A DNA stretch of 7,538 bases, from contig CAJCHQ010000070.1 of the NCBI GenBank assembly GCA_903970295.1, positions 1-7,538 of the forward strand. The letters are read 5' to 3'. The position numbers and the translations under genes are program-made. This DNA is from Bryobacterales bacterium (GTDB taxonomy: Bacteria; Cyanobacteriota; Vampirovibrionia; Obscuribacterales; Obscuribacteraceae). Shown here piece by piece: positions 1 through 5,585 of the stretch; the stretch's first letter is position 1, and each line of letters begins with the position of its first letter. The notes under the pieces are model-generated. The model was not told the origin of the DNA and searched no databases. It saw only the letters and a program-made list of their open reading frames with translations.

Positions 1-5
1 TGCTG

Positions 6-34
6 ATGCTGTTGGCGGAATTCGCCAACAGTAT
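6..34. repeat. Inverted repeat past the end of the 70-aa gene
   Basis: A perfect 9-bp stem (CTGTTGGCG at 9-17 with CGCCAACAG at 23-31) encloses a GAATT loop. It is extended by one G-T and two A-T pairs to 6-34. It lies about 25 nt past the stop of the minus-strand 70-aa gene, where a terminator would be expected. Neither strand has a clear T-run after the stem, so an intrinsic terminator is possible but not shown. Confidence 0.5.
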
Positions 35-59
35 TCGCTGTTATTCATGCGGGGGCACA

Positions 60-272
60 TCACTGCACAGCTTCGTCGCTCAACAAAGTTGCGTTAAATA
101 AGCGGGTAAGGAGCGTTTGCACCCTCGAGTAATTAGAGGGATCTGAGATGTAGAGCCTGCTTCCGTGCCTGAAAGTGATGGTCTCAAGTTGAGCGGGTTG
201 CCTCGCACCTTGCTCTGCTTCAATAGCACTATCCAGACGTGAAATTATCAGTTTACTTGATTGATCAGACAT
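60..272 (-). CDS. Hypothetical protein, 70 aa
   Basis: This small soluble protein is not recognised. It starts MSDQSSKLIISRLDSAIEAE, has no membrane segment or signal peptide and shows no known catalytic motif. The N-terminal third looks helical and acidic; the segment around residues 29-45 (LETITFRHGSRLYISDP) could form strands; the C-terminus (RVQTLLTRLFNATLL) looks helical. The ATG at 272 is preceded by GAAGG (281-285, complement) at 8-nt spacing, which supports both the start and a real gene. It stands alone on its strand: nothing credible lies within 650 bp upstream, and the opposite strand holds no competing gene. It could be a small regulator or an antitoxin-like protein, but nothing in the sequence decides this. 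Confidence 0.55.
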   Translation of the reverse strand: MSDQSSKLIISRLDSAIEAEQGARQPAQLETITFRHGSRLYISDPSNYSRVQTLLTRLFNATLLSDEAVQ

Positions 273-578
273 ATTGTTTACCTTCGATGGTTGTCGTCGA
301 CTACAGTTCGTTCTCGCCTTGAGCTGGAACTACCACTCCGAACGAAAGCGCTTTCTGCTAAAGGGCTTTCACGCTAGTCACTTGTCTCGTCAGAGCCAGA
401 ATCAGCTCAGTGTGCAACATTGCCGCAGCCGAAAGGCGACGTAAACAGTACTTCTGAGCAGATGGTCGGGGCTCTGGTTCTTTAAGTTCTTTTTGAATGA
501 GAGAAAAGTGATTTACACAGAGACCGTATATGAGTCATGTTTTTATAACAAGAGTAAGTAAGCAGTGTTGAAGCGGTT

Positions 579-695
579 AGGATTGAGAGCTATGCTCCAA
601 TCCTCGTTCCTTAACTCGAGATAGGGAGGGAGTTTTCAGGGCCACGCTTAGCTGCGCCGAAAGATCTGCGAACTCGCGCACTGAGAAAACACCCT
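579..695. other. Two adjacent hairpins, possible structured RNA
   Basis: The first hairpin pairs AGGATTG (579-585) with CAATCCT (598-604) and has an inner AGC-TAT-GCT stem. The second pairs AGGGAGTTTTC (627-637) with GAAAACACCCT (685-695): ten pairs and one A-A mismatch. It can extend inward by AG/CT past one bulged A. The two sit 22 nt apart in a region with no gene. They could be a small RNA, a leader element or folded DNA. No known RNA family was recognised, and the transcribed strand is unknown. Confidence 0.3.
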
Positions 696-815
696 GTCGG
701 ATGATTTAATTCGTCTAGTGACGTACCTAAGCTGCCGCCTCTTTGCAACCTTAAGTTGTATTCGCCGCTTTCTGTGGATGCAACTATTCCTTGCTCTTTA
801 GATTTGGTGTTGCTC

Positions 816-885
816 GATGAATCAATGAAATTTGTTTGATGAATCAGTGACTGCGCGAACTAGTGAATTACTGACTGCGCAGAGG
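816..885. repeat. Three degenerate tandem repeats of about 22-24 bp
   Basis: The units begin at 816, 838 and 862. Units 1 and 2 share GATGAATCA (816-824 and 838-846). Units 2 and 3 share TGACTGCGC (848-856 and 872-880), and unit 3 starts with the related AGTGAATTA. They lie about 220 bp upstream of the Uma2 promoter. They could be protein-binding sites or simple tandem duplication. Confidence 0.45.
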
Positions 886-1106
886 CTGTCGTTCGATTCG
901 ATCCCGATCGTCAGTCTGGCTCGATGGTTTGCTTGAGGAATCGCTCGCGGAGAGCACGCTTTTCCCTACCTTTTTCTTTGCCACCAAGTACGATACTGCA
1001 ATTAGCTGTCTGCCTGCTTGTGTTACGCGCGAGAAATGCCTTTCAAGCTGAAAATCATCTTGTTGTTCTGGCGAGACTTAGCAGAGTCAGATCCCTTGTT
1101 TTCGAT

Positions 1107-1115
1107 TGGTATAAT
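1107..1115 (+). promoter_or_regulatory. Extended -10 promoter of the Uma2 gene
   Basis: TGGTATAAT matches the extended -10 consensus TGnTATAAT perfectly. No good -35 hexamer is seen, as is common for extended -10 promoters. Transcription would begin near 1122, about 18 nt before the ATG at 1140. This favours that start over the ATG at 924. Confidence 0.5.
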
Positions 1116-1139
1116 CGATCAAAGTTCAGTCTCCGAGTA

Positions 1140-1799
1140 ATGATCATGCCTGATCCTGCAAAAAATTTAGACATGAAGCCCGAAGAGTATCTTCAACTAG
1201 AGGAAACTTCGCAGGTCCGGCACGAATATGTCGATGGACAACTCTTCGCCATGACTGGTGCGACGGAAGCCCACAACGTTATTTGCGGCAATCTATTCGC
1301 GCACTTGCACCTACATTTGCATGATAGTGGTTGTCGGGCCTTTATAAACGACATGAAGGTGAAGATTGAGACTCTGAACAGTTTTTACTATCCAGATATT
1401 TTGGTGACATGCGAACCATTTGCCGGCCAAGCGGTTTATAAAGAGCAACCGACCATTATTATCGAGGTTCTCTCACCATCAACGCAATCAATCGATCGTA
1501 GAGAGAAGCTGATGGCCTATCGACGCATTGCTTCGCTGCAGCAGTACGTGCTCGTTCATCAGAACAGATACAAGGTCGAGATTTGGTCGAAAACCGCAGC
1601 CGGCCGCTGGGAAACCTCGATATTAGGCCGCTTCGATCAACTGGTTTTGAGAGCGCCAGCGAATGGGCAATTGCAAATTCCGGTGGACCAAATCTATGAG
1701 GGCGTCGCCTTGCCGCCTCTGGTTAATGAGTCGGCAGATGAGTACATCTGGGTGGCCGAGCAACGCAGCTATGTGCTGGTTTCAGAAGTTCACTCGTGA
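1140..1799 (+). CDS. Uma2 family protein (PD-(D/E)XK nuclease-like)
   Basis: This is a Uma2/DUF820-type protein of 219 aa, a family placed in the restriction-endonuclease-like PD-(D/E)XK fold; the cellular role is largely unknown. Numbered from the chosen ATG, the visible family features are: N-terminal MKPEEYLQLEE then HEYVDGQLFAMTGAT (about 28-42); the active-site Asp in YYPDILV (D86); the hallmark IIIEVLSPST with Glu109; then the DRREKLMAYRR segment with Lys123 and the QQYVLV strand. The metal-binding D...E pair and following Lys are therefore intact. The length is slightly above the usual 180-200 aa because of a C-terminal extension after PVDQIYEGVALPPL. The frame is open back to an ATG at 924, but that extension is unlike the family and lies upstream of the extended -10 promoter. 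ATG 1146 is an alternative start. No strong ribosome binding site is visible. Confidence 0.9.
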   Translation: MIMPDPAKNLDMKPEEYLQLEETSQVRHEYVDGQLFAMTGATEAHNVICGNLFAHLHLHLHDSGCRAFINDMKVKIETLNSFYYPDILVTCEPFAGQAVYKEQPTIIIEVLSPSTQSIDRREKLMAYRRIASLQQYVLVHQNRYKVEIWSKTAAGRWETSILGRFDQLVLRAPANGQLQIPVDQIYEGVALPPLVNESADEYIWVAEQRSYVLVSEVHS

Positions 1800-2346
1800 A
1801 TTCGTTTTGCCTTTGCCGGACGCTCGCGGGCGATTCTGAAACTCGCTGGGTCTGCACCCGTGTTACTGCGCAAAGCTTTGCAGGCTGTGGGAGCCAACCG
1901 TCGCTGTACTGTCCACGGACGAAGACAACTTGAGGCTGCAAAGAGGAGCGACTTGGCACTGTCACTAAACCGATTTTGAATTTCCGCACCGCCGTTTTTT
2001 CTCATGAGCGAGTGCGGAGGCACATGAGCGGATTCGAAAAAGCCCGGCACATCTGCGTCACCAAAGCATTAATTGACTGGATTAGTAATTGAAAAAACGC
2101 CTTCTGCTTTGAATTAAAGTGACTTGATTTTAGGCGGCCAAATACCATAAGACTGTTGTACCCACTGACAGCATGAACGCAGGCAGAGAAATAGAGAATC
2201 AAGATATTAATATCAGCCCGGAAGAGAACCTATTGAACGCAGCTTCTAACTGTGACGGTGCTGATTTCTATCTTTTTTTTCTTACGCAGATTTGCGTGCT
2301 TGATGCGTGGTTTTTGTGCTCATGCTGAGTGGGTTTTACTAGGCTT
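1800..2346. other. Intergenic stretch with palindromes
   Basis: Three long reverse-strand frames cross this stretch but have no family signature and overlap one another. Visible elements are a 12-bp palindrome GCAAAGCTTTGC (1870-1881), a 7-bp inverted repeat TCCGCAC/GTGCGGA (1983-1989 with 2012-2018), a duplicated CATGAGCG (2003-2010 and 2023-2030), the palindrome GATATTAATATC (2203-2214) and a run of eight or nine T near 2272-2280. A doubtful 51-codon frame is listed separately. Confidence 0.4.
2173..2328 (+). CDS. Doubtful small reading frame, 51 aa
   Basis: An ATG opens a 51-codon frame. Its first 33 residues have an ordinary polar, helix-like composition (for example EIENQDINISPEENLLNAAS). 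After a run of T near 2272-2280 the protein becomes hydrophobic and Cys-rich (YLFFLTQICV, then FLCSC). That change suggests either a chance frame or a gene start broken by a frameshift in the T-run. No ribosome binding site precedes the ATG. No family is recognised. Confidence 0.15.
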   Translation: MNAGREIENQDINISPEENLLNAASNCDGADFYLFFLTQICVLDAWFLCSC

Positions 2347-2435
2347 TCGGTGACTCCCGGGAGCATCGGCTCGCGGTAAAGTACCGCCGAACATTCAAAA
2401 AGGAAATAACAGAGGACTGGTCGACTGTTGATTGA
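2343..2435 (+). pseudogene. Orphan C-terminal protein tail, copy 1
   Basis: Read in frame from 2349, the repeat encodes 28 residues (GDSREHRLAVKYRRTFKK, then EITEDWSTVD) and stops with TGA at 2433-2435. An in-frame TAG at 2340-2342 lies just upstream and no start codon is seen, so this is a fragment, not a gene. Compared with copy 2, the differences give three synonymous codons (Phe, Lys, Ser), two replacements (Glu/Lys and Ile/Leu) and one stop-for-stop change. The other two forward frames contain stops. The tail is rich in Arg and Lys and contains a His. It resembles the end of a basic effector or nuclease-like protein, but no family can be named. It is followed by a hairpin and the 93-aa gene. 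Confidence 0.5.
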
Positions 2436-2442
2436 GCCCTCT
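2347..2442 (+). repeat. 96-bp direct repeat, copy 1
   Basis: It matches 2896-2991 with seven substitutions and no indels (about 93% identity). The first 49 bases are identical and include the palindrome CTCCCGGGAG (2354-2363) and the hairpin GCGGTA-AAG-TACCGC (2373-2387). All seven differences fall in the second half. The repeat ends seven bases past a stop codon shared by both copies. Confidence 0.95.
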
Positions 2443-2469
2443 GCGTTATGAAGTCATCGACTATTTGTC

Positions 2470-2484
2470 GCACCCGGAGGGTGC
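2470..2484 (+). promoter_or_regulatory. Conserved hairpin before the 93-aa gene
   Basis: GCACCC (2470-2475) pairs with GGGTGC (2479-2484) around a GGA loop. The stem ends ten bases before AAGGAG (2494-2499), so it lies in the 5' leader if transcription starts upstream. The same stem with another loop precedes the 248-aa gene. Confidence 0.5.
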
Positions 2485-2506
2485 CAAAAAAATAAGGAGC
2501 ATTGTT

Positions 2507-2788
2507 ATGGATTTCTACGCGCATCTTTCTTGGTCTATGCCCAATCGTAAAAGCGCAAATTTCCGCCGGAATCTCGCAGAATTGCGCAATAACTTTCCGT
2601 TCATTTTCTCGCGTTCGGGAGATGGGAAGACCGGCCATCTCTGGGCTGCGGCTCAGCACTTGCCAGAGCTCAGTAGGATTCTCCGAGACAATAACTTGGA
2701 CCCGTTGGAGGACTGGGACGTTGCCAGCTGGCCAGAGTGGGTTGTCGCCAAGTTGCGTCAGGAGACGGACGCCCTCTCTGCGTTTTGA
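2507..2788 (+). CDS. Hypothetical protein, 93 aa, possible immunity-type partner
   Basis: The protein is not recognised. It begins MDFYAHLSWSMPNRKSANFR, is soluble and has no signal peptide. It is Trp-rich for its size (LSWSM, GHLWAA, LEDWDVASWPEWVV), with an acidic C-terminal half and probable helices around RRNLAELRNNF and HLPELSRILRDNN. The start is fixed by AAGGAG with 7 nt to the ATG; the frame is open further upstream from a TTG at 2432, but that region holds the hairpin. It lies 71 bp past the stop of the first repeated tail and about 110 bp before the second. A small, soluble, partly acidic protein placed directly behind an effector-like tail fits an immunity protein. That role is inferred from position alone. 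Confidence 0.75.
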   Translation: MDFYAHLSWSMPNRKSANFRRNLAELRNNFPFIFSRSGDGKTGHLWAAAQHLPELSRILRDNNLDPLEDWDVASWPEWVVAKLRQETDALSAF

Positions 2789-2895
2789 CGATGCTCCTTG
2801 GTCGAGGAAGCGCCGGTCGGAAGGCTGGTTGTTTTGTGCTGCGTTAAATCCGAATTTAAAAGCTGATTCGTTTGGGGCATTGAGCGGCTCAGATA

Positions 2896-2984
2896 TCGGT
2901 GACTCCCGGGAGCATCGGCTCGCGGTAAAGTACCGCCGAACATTTAAAAAAAAATTGACAGAGGACTGGTCAACTGTTGATTAA
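2896..2984 (+). pseudogene. Orphan C-terminal protein tail, copy 2
   Basis: The same tail as copy 1 is read from 2898, with KKKL in place of KKEI and TAA (2982-2984) in place of TGA. The frame stays open upstream through the 108-bp spacer and back to 2502, where it overlaps the 93-aa gene in a different frame. That overlapping part looks like a shadow translation. How far the real fragment extends leftward is therefore unknown, although GALSGSDI just before the tail could belong to it. No start codon or ribosome binding site can be assigned. It is followed by the hairpin and the 248-aa gene. Confidence 0.45.
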
Positions 2985-2991
2985 GCCCTCT
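2896..2991 (+). repeat. 96-bp direct repeat, copy 2
   Basis: This is the second copy of 2347-2442, 549 bp downstream in the same orientation, with seven substitutions. The palindrome CTCCCGGGAG is at 2903-2912 and the GCGGTA-AAG-TACCGC hairpin at 2922-2936, both unchanged. Sequence upstream of the repeat is unrelated to that upstream of copy 1, so the left boundary is sharp. Confidence 0.95.
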
Positions 2992-3022
2992 CAGTCACAG
3001 GGACACTTTCAGCTTATTAATC

Positions 3023-3038
3023 GCACCCAGCAGGGTGC
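3023..3038 (+). promoter_or_regulatory. Conserved hairpin before the 248-aa gene
   Basis: GCACCC (3023-3028) pairs with GGGTGC (3033-3038) around an AGCA loop. It is followed by AGGAG (3044-3048) and the ATG at 3056. The stem is identical to that at 2470-2484 while the loop differs in sequence and length, and the bases around it differ. This pattern suggests the stem itself matters. Confidence 0.5.
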
Positions 3039-3055
3039 CAGGCAGGAGCATTGAT

Positions 3056-3802
3056 ATGGCTATAGTACACTTCACATTAGACACTTCCCATGCTGATCTC
3101 GACGGTTTTCTCCCGGACCTAAATCACCTCCGGACGGGAAGCGACTACTTTTTATACACAGAAGATGATGGCGTCACTCACGCCAGCGCGCGCGCAGGGT
3201 GCGGTCGCGAATTAAGGGATCTTCTCGCATTGTACGGATTTGAGGTCCTCACGGAGGACGACTCAGGGCCATACTGTGAAAACGCCCACAAGCTACGACT
3301 CTTTGAAACGATTGAATCGGTTGACGGGCCTGCAAGCGGTATCTTGCAGTTGAAAGTCGGCGGGTATCACATGAAGGACGACATACTCTGGCCTAAAGTG
3401 ATCGAGACTCCTGTGGAAATAATCGCGGAGTTGCCAGGGAGCTACAGGATTAGCTGCGACAATTTCTGGACCGAGCACCCAGAACATTTACCGAATAGGT
3501 TCGTCCGTAAGGGCGACCCGGCTAGGGAGATAAGATACACGCAATTCAAGGCAACGTATTCTGAAGCAGGACTGGACAAAAACCGGCTCGCAACGTTTAC
3601 TACCGAGTTTCTCAAATTTGTAAGTACGGGCGTAGAATTTTGTAAGGAGAAGACTAGTGTCCAAATAGTCAGGGAAACTGTCGGACACTATTCCCTGCGC
3701 TTTCCGGAGGCATTCGCACATGCTAATCCCCACCTCTGCCAGCAATGGGTGCCCAAGGTCGGCAAAAATCCGAAGATCGAGAAGATCTCGACCGCGGGCT
3801 GA
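3056..3802 (+). CDS. Hypothetical protein, 248 aa, possible immunity-type partner
   Basis: The protein is not recognised. It begins MAIVHFTLDTSHADLDGFLP. It is soluble, with no signal peptide or membrane segment. The N-terminal 80 residues are acidic (LYTEDDGVTH, VLTEDDSGPY); the middle (ILQLKVGGYHMKDDILWP, PVEIIAELPGSYRISCDNFW) looks like alternating strands; the C-terminal 25 residues are basic. AGGAG at 7-nt spacing selects ATG 3056; a GTG at 3035 in the same frame lies inside the hairpin and is unlikely. The leader elements match those of the 93-aa gene, yet the two proteins show no similarity by eye. By position it may be the partner protein of the second orphan tail. Other roles cannot be excluded. 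Confidence 0.75.
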   Translation: MAIVHFTLDTSHADLDGFLPDLNHLRTGSDYFLYTEDDGVTHASARAGCGRELRDLLALYGFEVLTEDDSGPYCENAHKLRLFETIESVDGPASGILQLKVGGYHMKDDILWPKVIETPVEIIAELPGSYRISCDNFWTEHPEHLPNRFVRKGDPAREIRYTQFKATYSEAGLDKNRLATFTTEFLKFVSTGVEFCKEKTSVQIVRETVGHYSLRFPEAFAHANPHLCQQWVPKVGKNPKIEKISTAG

Positions 3803-3803
3803 T

Positions 3804-3883
3804 CGCCAAGGATGAAAGTAAATAGTCGGAGGAGATTCGAACCGTCCCGGTGCTCAAGCTCGATGGGGGACCCTGCCTTGGCG
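3804..3883. repeat. 8-bp inverted repeat enclosing a T-loop-like sequence
   Basis: CGCCAAGG (3804-3811) pairs exactly with CCTTGGCG (3876-3883), starting one base after the stop of the 248-aa gene. A GTTTT follows the right arm. The 64-nt loop holds, on the minus strand, GGTTCGAATC, which resembles a tRNA T-arm, but the neighbouring bases do not pair as a T-stem. It may be a terminator-like or structured RNA element, or a tRNA-derived fragment. Confidence 0.35.
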
Positions 3884-4406
3884 GTTTTAGTGGCGACATA
3901 ATCCCGCAGTTCTAAGGCGGTTTGAAAGCAATGGTAACCTAGCCGGAGGCTCGTGTAGAAACGCTACGTGTTTTTACGCCCTGTTCTCCGGCTATTTCGT
4001 CTTTTTTTGCCTGCATGGGCACCATATACGGTGACATCTAAAAGGTTCGCTTCAGATTCTCTGACTGCTCGAGGCAGCTATGGAAGCAGCGCAACTGTTT
4101 CGAACTCCTGCGCTTCAATTAACGTGCGTTGTCACTACATACGGTTCAATATTCTATGTCTTTATTTTATTCTTTTATTCCGATGCATACTATATCATAG
4201 CATAGATCAACTTCGAAGACCGCCGATCTCGAAATCACCGAAGTGTTTGATGAAGACCATAAACCGACAGCGCTCTTGCCGACTAATACTGTCGTGTTGC
4301 GCGACGGAAAATAGACGCAAAGCAGGCTGGCAGCCAATATTTTGGTAAGTGTTTAGTAATAGAAAGCCTTTATGCTGGAAGCTTACTATCCTAGCCGGAC
4401 AATTCT
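3884..4406. other. Intergenic stretch, AT-rich in the middle
   Basis: A 126-codon frame (3968-4348) crosses this stretch, but it is unusually rich in Cys, Ser and Arg, has no recognisable domain and is best seen as a chance frame. About 4142-4205 is AT-rich and could hold promoters, though no convincing -35/-10 pair is seen. A possible coding remnant at 4201-4314 is listed separately. Confidence 0.35.
4201..4314 (+). pseudogene. Possible C-terminal coding remnant, about 37 codons
   Basis: One frame bounded by TAG at 4198-4200 and TAG at 4312-4314 reads like ordinary protein: TADLEITEVFDEDHKP, then TALLPTNTVVLRDGK. It has a balanced composition with strand-like segments, in contrast to the Cys/Arg-rich frame that overlaps it. 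There is no ATG and no ribosome binding site, so it would be a relic of a longer gene whose upstream part has been lost or frameshifted. No family is recognised. Confidence 0.2.
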
Positions 4407-5444
4407 ATGTCGAGATTAGAGGCTCCCCAAGGGGTCGAACAGCTTGCAAAACCAGATGCGAGTCAAGCGCTTAGAACGGACGCGACTGCCGCCACGCAAG
4501 GGGAGCACAGCAAGGCACATGATGCTGCGCACGCGAATGACCAGAGCAATTTGCAGCGAGCCGGTTTCCCTTCCGATTCGCATTTACTAGCTCAGTTGGG
4601 CCAACCTGAACAGAACGGCACCAAAAGCGGACCCTATGAATCCGCAGTCAAAGATCAAGCAACTGGCGGCGATAAGAGTCGCAGCCAAAAAATCGCCAGC
4701 CCTGTTACCGATATAAACGGCAAGGTTTGCAAGGAACAACCGCAAGAGGGCGAGGTGCCGAAGTATCAATCTGAAAAGGACAAAGGGTGCCAATACTCAG
4801 AAGATGATGCTGATGTGGCAGCATACAAAGAGGAAAGCTCTCACGCTGTGCAGATCAAGACTAATACAGGCGGCAAAAAGCCGTTAGAAAACTCGGGTAG
4901 TGGCACGATTGTTTCAAAGGACGGCGATGTTTGTAATGTTCTCGTAGATAATCATGAGATCTACGACGAAACCCATGTGCATCCACACGTGGGTGTGATC
5001 ATGCCTAACGGAAAAGATTATCCGGCTGAACCAGGAGCAGCCAACAAGGGCAAAGATCTTTACTTACTTAGAGTCCATACCGGCGATGATCCAGTTGCAT
5101 GCAATCCCGCAACCATCGGGAGTTCCCAGCCAAAACTCGGGGACCCTATTTCGATGACAGGTTTTCCCGAACTATCAGAAACTCCGTACTTGTCGACTGG
5201 TGCTTACATTAAACAGGATAGGCTCGGGGATATAAAGCGCCATCTCTTCCCAGACGAAGACCCAGATCTCATGATGGGCAGAGGGCTTTACGCTCATCGG
5301 AATAACTTTTCAGGATCGGCGGTTTATGCTGATGGCAAAATGATCGGAGTGCACAACATGGCCCAAGGGCCAAGAGGTTGGTTTACGCCTATTAATCAGA
5401 ACGACGTCGATGATTTGATCGAAAAGTCTAAACACAGAAAATAA
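4407..5444 (+). CDS. Trypsin-like serine protease
   Basis: This 345-aa protein carries a trypsin-like (PA clan) peptidase domain at about residues 140-335. The signature segments are in order: GSGTIVSKDG (165-173), matching the opening of HtrA-type domains; VLVDNHEI with the catalytic His183; PNGKDYPAE then DLYLLRV with Asp217, matching the DLALLKV motif; and NNFSGSAVYADGKMIGV with nucleophile Ser302. The triad is complete, though FSGSA replaces the usual NSGGP. Residues 1-135 are polar, rich in Gln, Ala, Lys and Asp, and probably disordered. No signal peptide and no PDZ domain are present. Four Cys (108, 128, 176, 232) leave disulfides possible. It may act in the cytoplasm or leave by a route not needing a classical signal. 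The ATG has only a weak ribosome binding site. No protein partner is apparent nearby. Confidence 0.85.
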   Translation: MSRLEAPQGVEQLAKPDASQALRTDATAATQGEHSKAHDAAHANDQSNLQRAGFPSDSHLLAQLGQPEQNGTKSGPYESAVKDQATGGDKSRSQKIASPVTDINGKVCKEQPQEGEVPKYQSEKDKGCQYSEDDADVAAYKEESSHAVQIKTNTGGKKPLENSGSGTIVSKDGDVCNVLVDNHEIYDETHVHPHVGVIMPNGKDYPAEPGAANKGKDLYLLRVHTGDDPVACNPATIGSSQPKLGDPISMTGFPELSETPYLSTGAYIKQDRLGDIKRHLFPDEDPDLMMGRGLYAHRNNFSGSAVYADGKMIGVHNMAQGPRGWFTPINQNDVDDLIEKSKHRK

Positions 5445-5518
5445 TTAGCGGCGTTCGAGGGGTAAATAAGCGCTCTCGCTAAGCTGCCAGGCTGTTTGCG
5501 GCATTGGTCTTAATTGGG

Positions 5519-5533
5519 CTCTTAGTTTAAGAG
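5519..5533. other. Short perfect hairpin
   Basis: CTCTTA (5519-5524) pairs with TAAGAG (5528-5533) around a GTT loop, between the protease gene and the glycosidase pseudogene. A second possible pairing, TTAGCG with CGCTAA, lies just past the protease stop. Neither has a T-run, so termination here is uncertain. Confidence 0.3.
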
Positions 5534-5585
5534 AAAGCCGAGGCTTGCTAATATTGTTCGCCTGGAATTGCGGCCGTGGTCGAAC

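Larger units (their letters stand above)
273..1106. other. Long gene-poor stretch
   Basis: No frame here looks like a real protein. The visible structure consists of a 12-bp palindrome GAAAGCGCTTTC (344-355), a hairpin at 579-604, a longer imperfect stem at 627-695 and three degenerate tandem repeats at 816-885. A frame open from an ATG at 924 runs into the Uma2 gene, but its first 72 codons do not look like part of that protein and the promoter lies downstream of it. Confidence 0.5.

Noticed and set aside
924..1139. N-terminal extension of the Uma2 reading frame starting at ATG 924
   Set aside because: The 72 extra residues do not resemble the family, and a perfect extended -10 promoter lies at 1107-1115, downstream of that start.
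1723..2202. Three overlapping minus-strand frames of 66-88 residues
   Set aside because: They overlap one another and the end of the Uma2 gene, show no family features and lack convincing ribosome binding sites.
2502..2984. A 160-residue plus-strand frame covering the second repeated tail
   Set aside because: Its first two thirds overlap the 93-aa gene, which has a good ribosome binding site, in another frame and look like a shadow. Only the tail portion is supported.
2347..2991. The 96-bp repeats as integron attC sites with gene cassettes between them
   Set aside because: Size and spacing would suit, but the core-site consensus GTTRRRY/RYYYAAC is absent and the repeat does not fold as one long imperfect palindrome. 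It also reads as coding sequence.
3826..3900. A tRNA or tmRNA gene on the minus strand, suggested by GGTTCGAATC
   Set aside because: The bases flanking the T-loop do not form a 5-bp stem, the acceptor pairing is limited to about four bases, and no anticodon arm could be drawn.
3968..4348. A 126-residue plus-strand frame
   Set aside because: Its composition is skewed to Cys, Ser and Arg, no domain is seen, no ribosome binding site precedes it, and another frame at 4201-4314 looks more protein-like.
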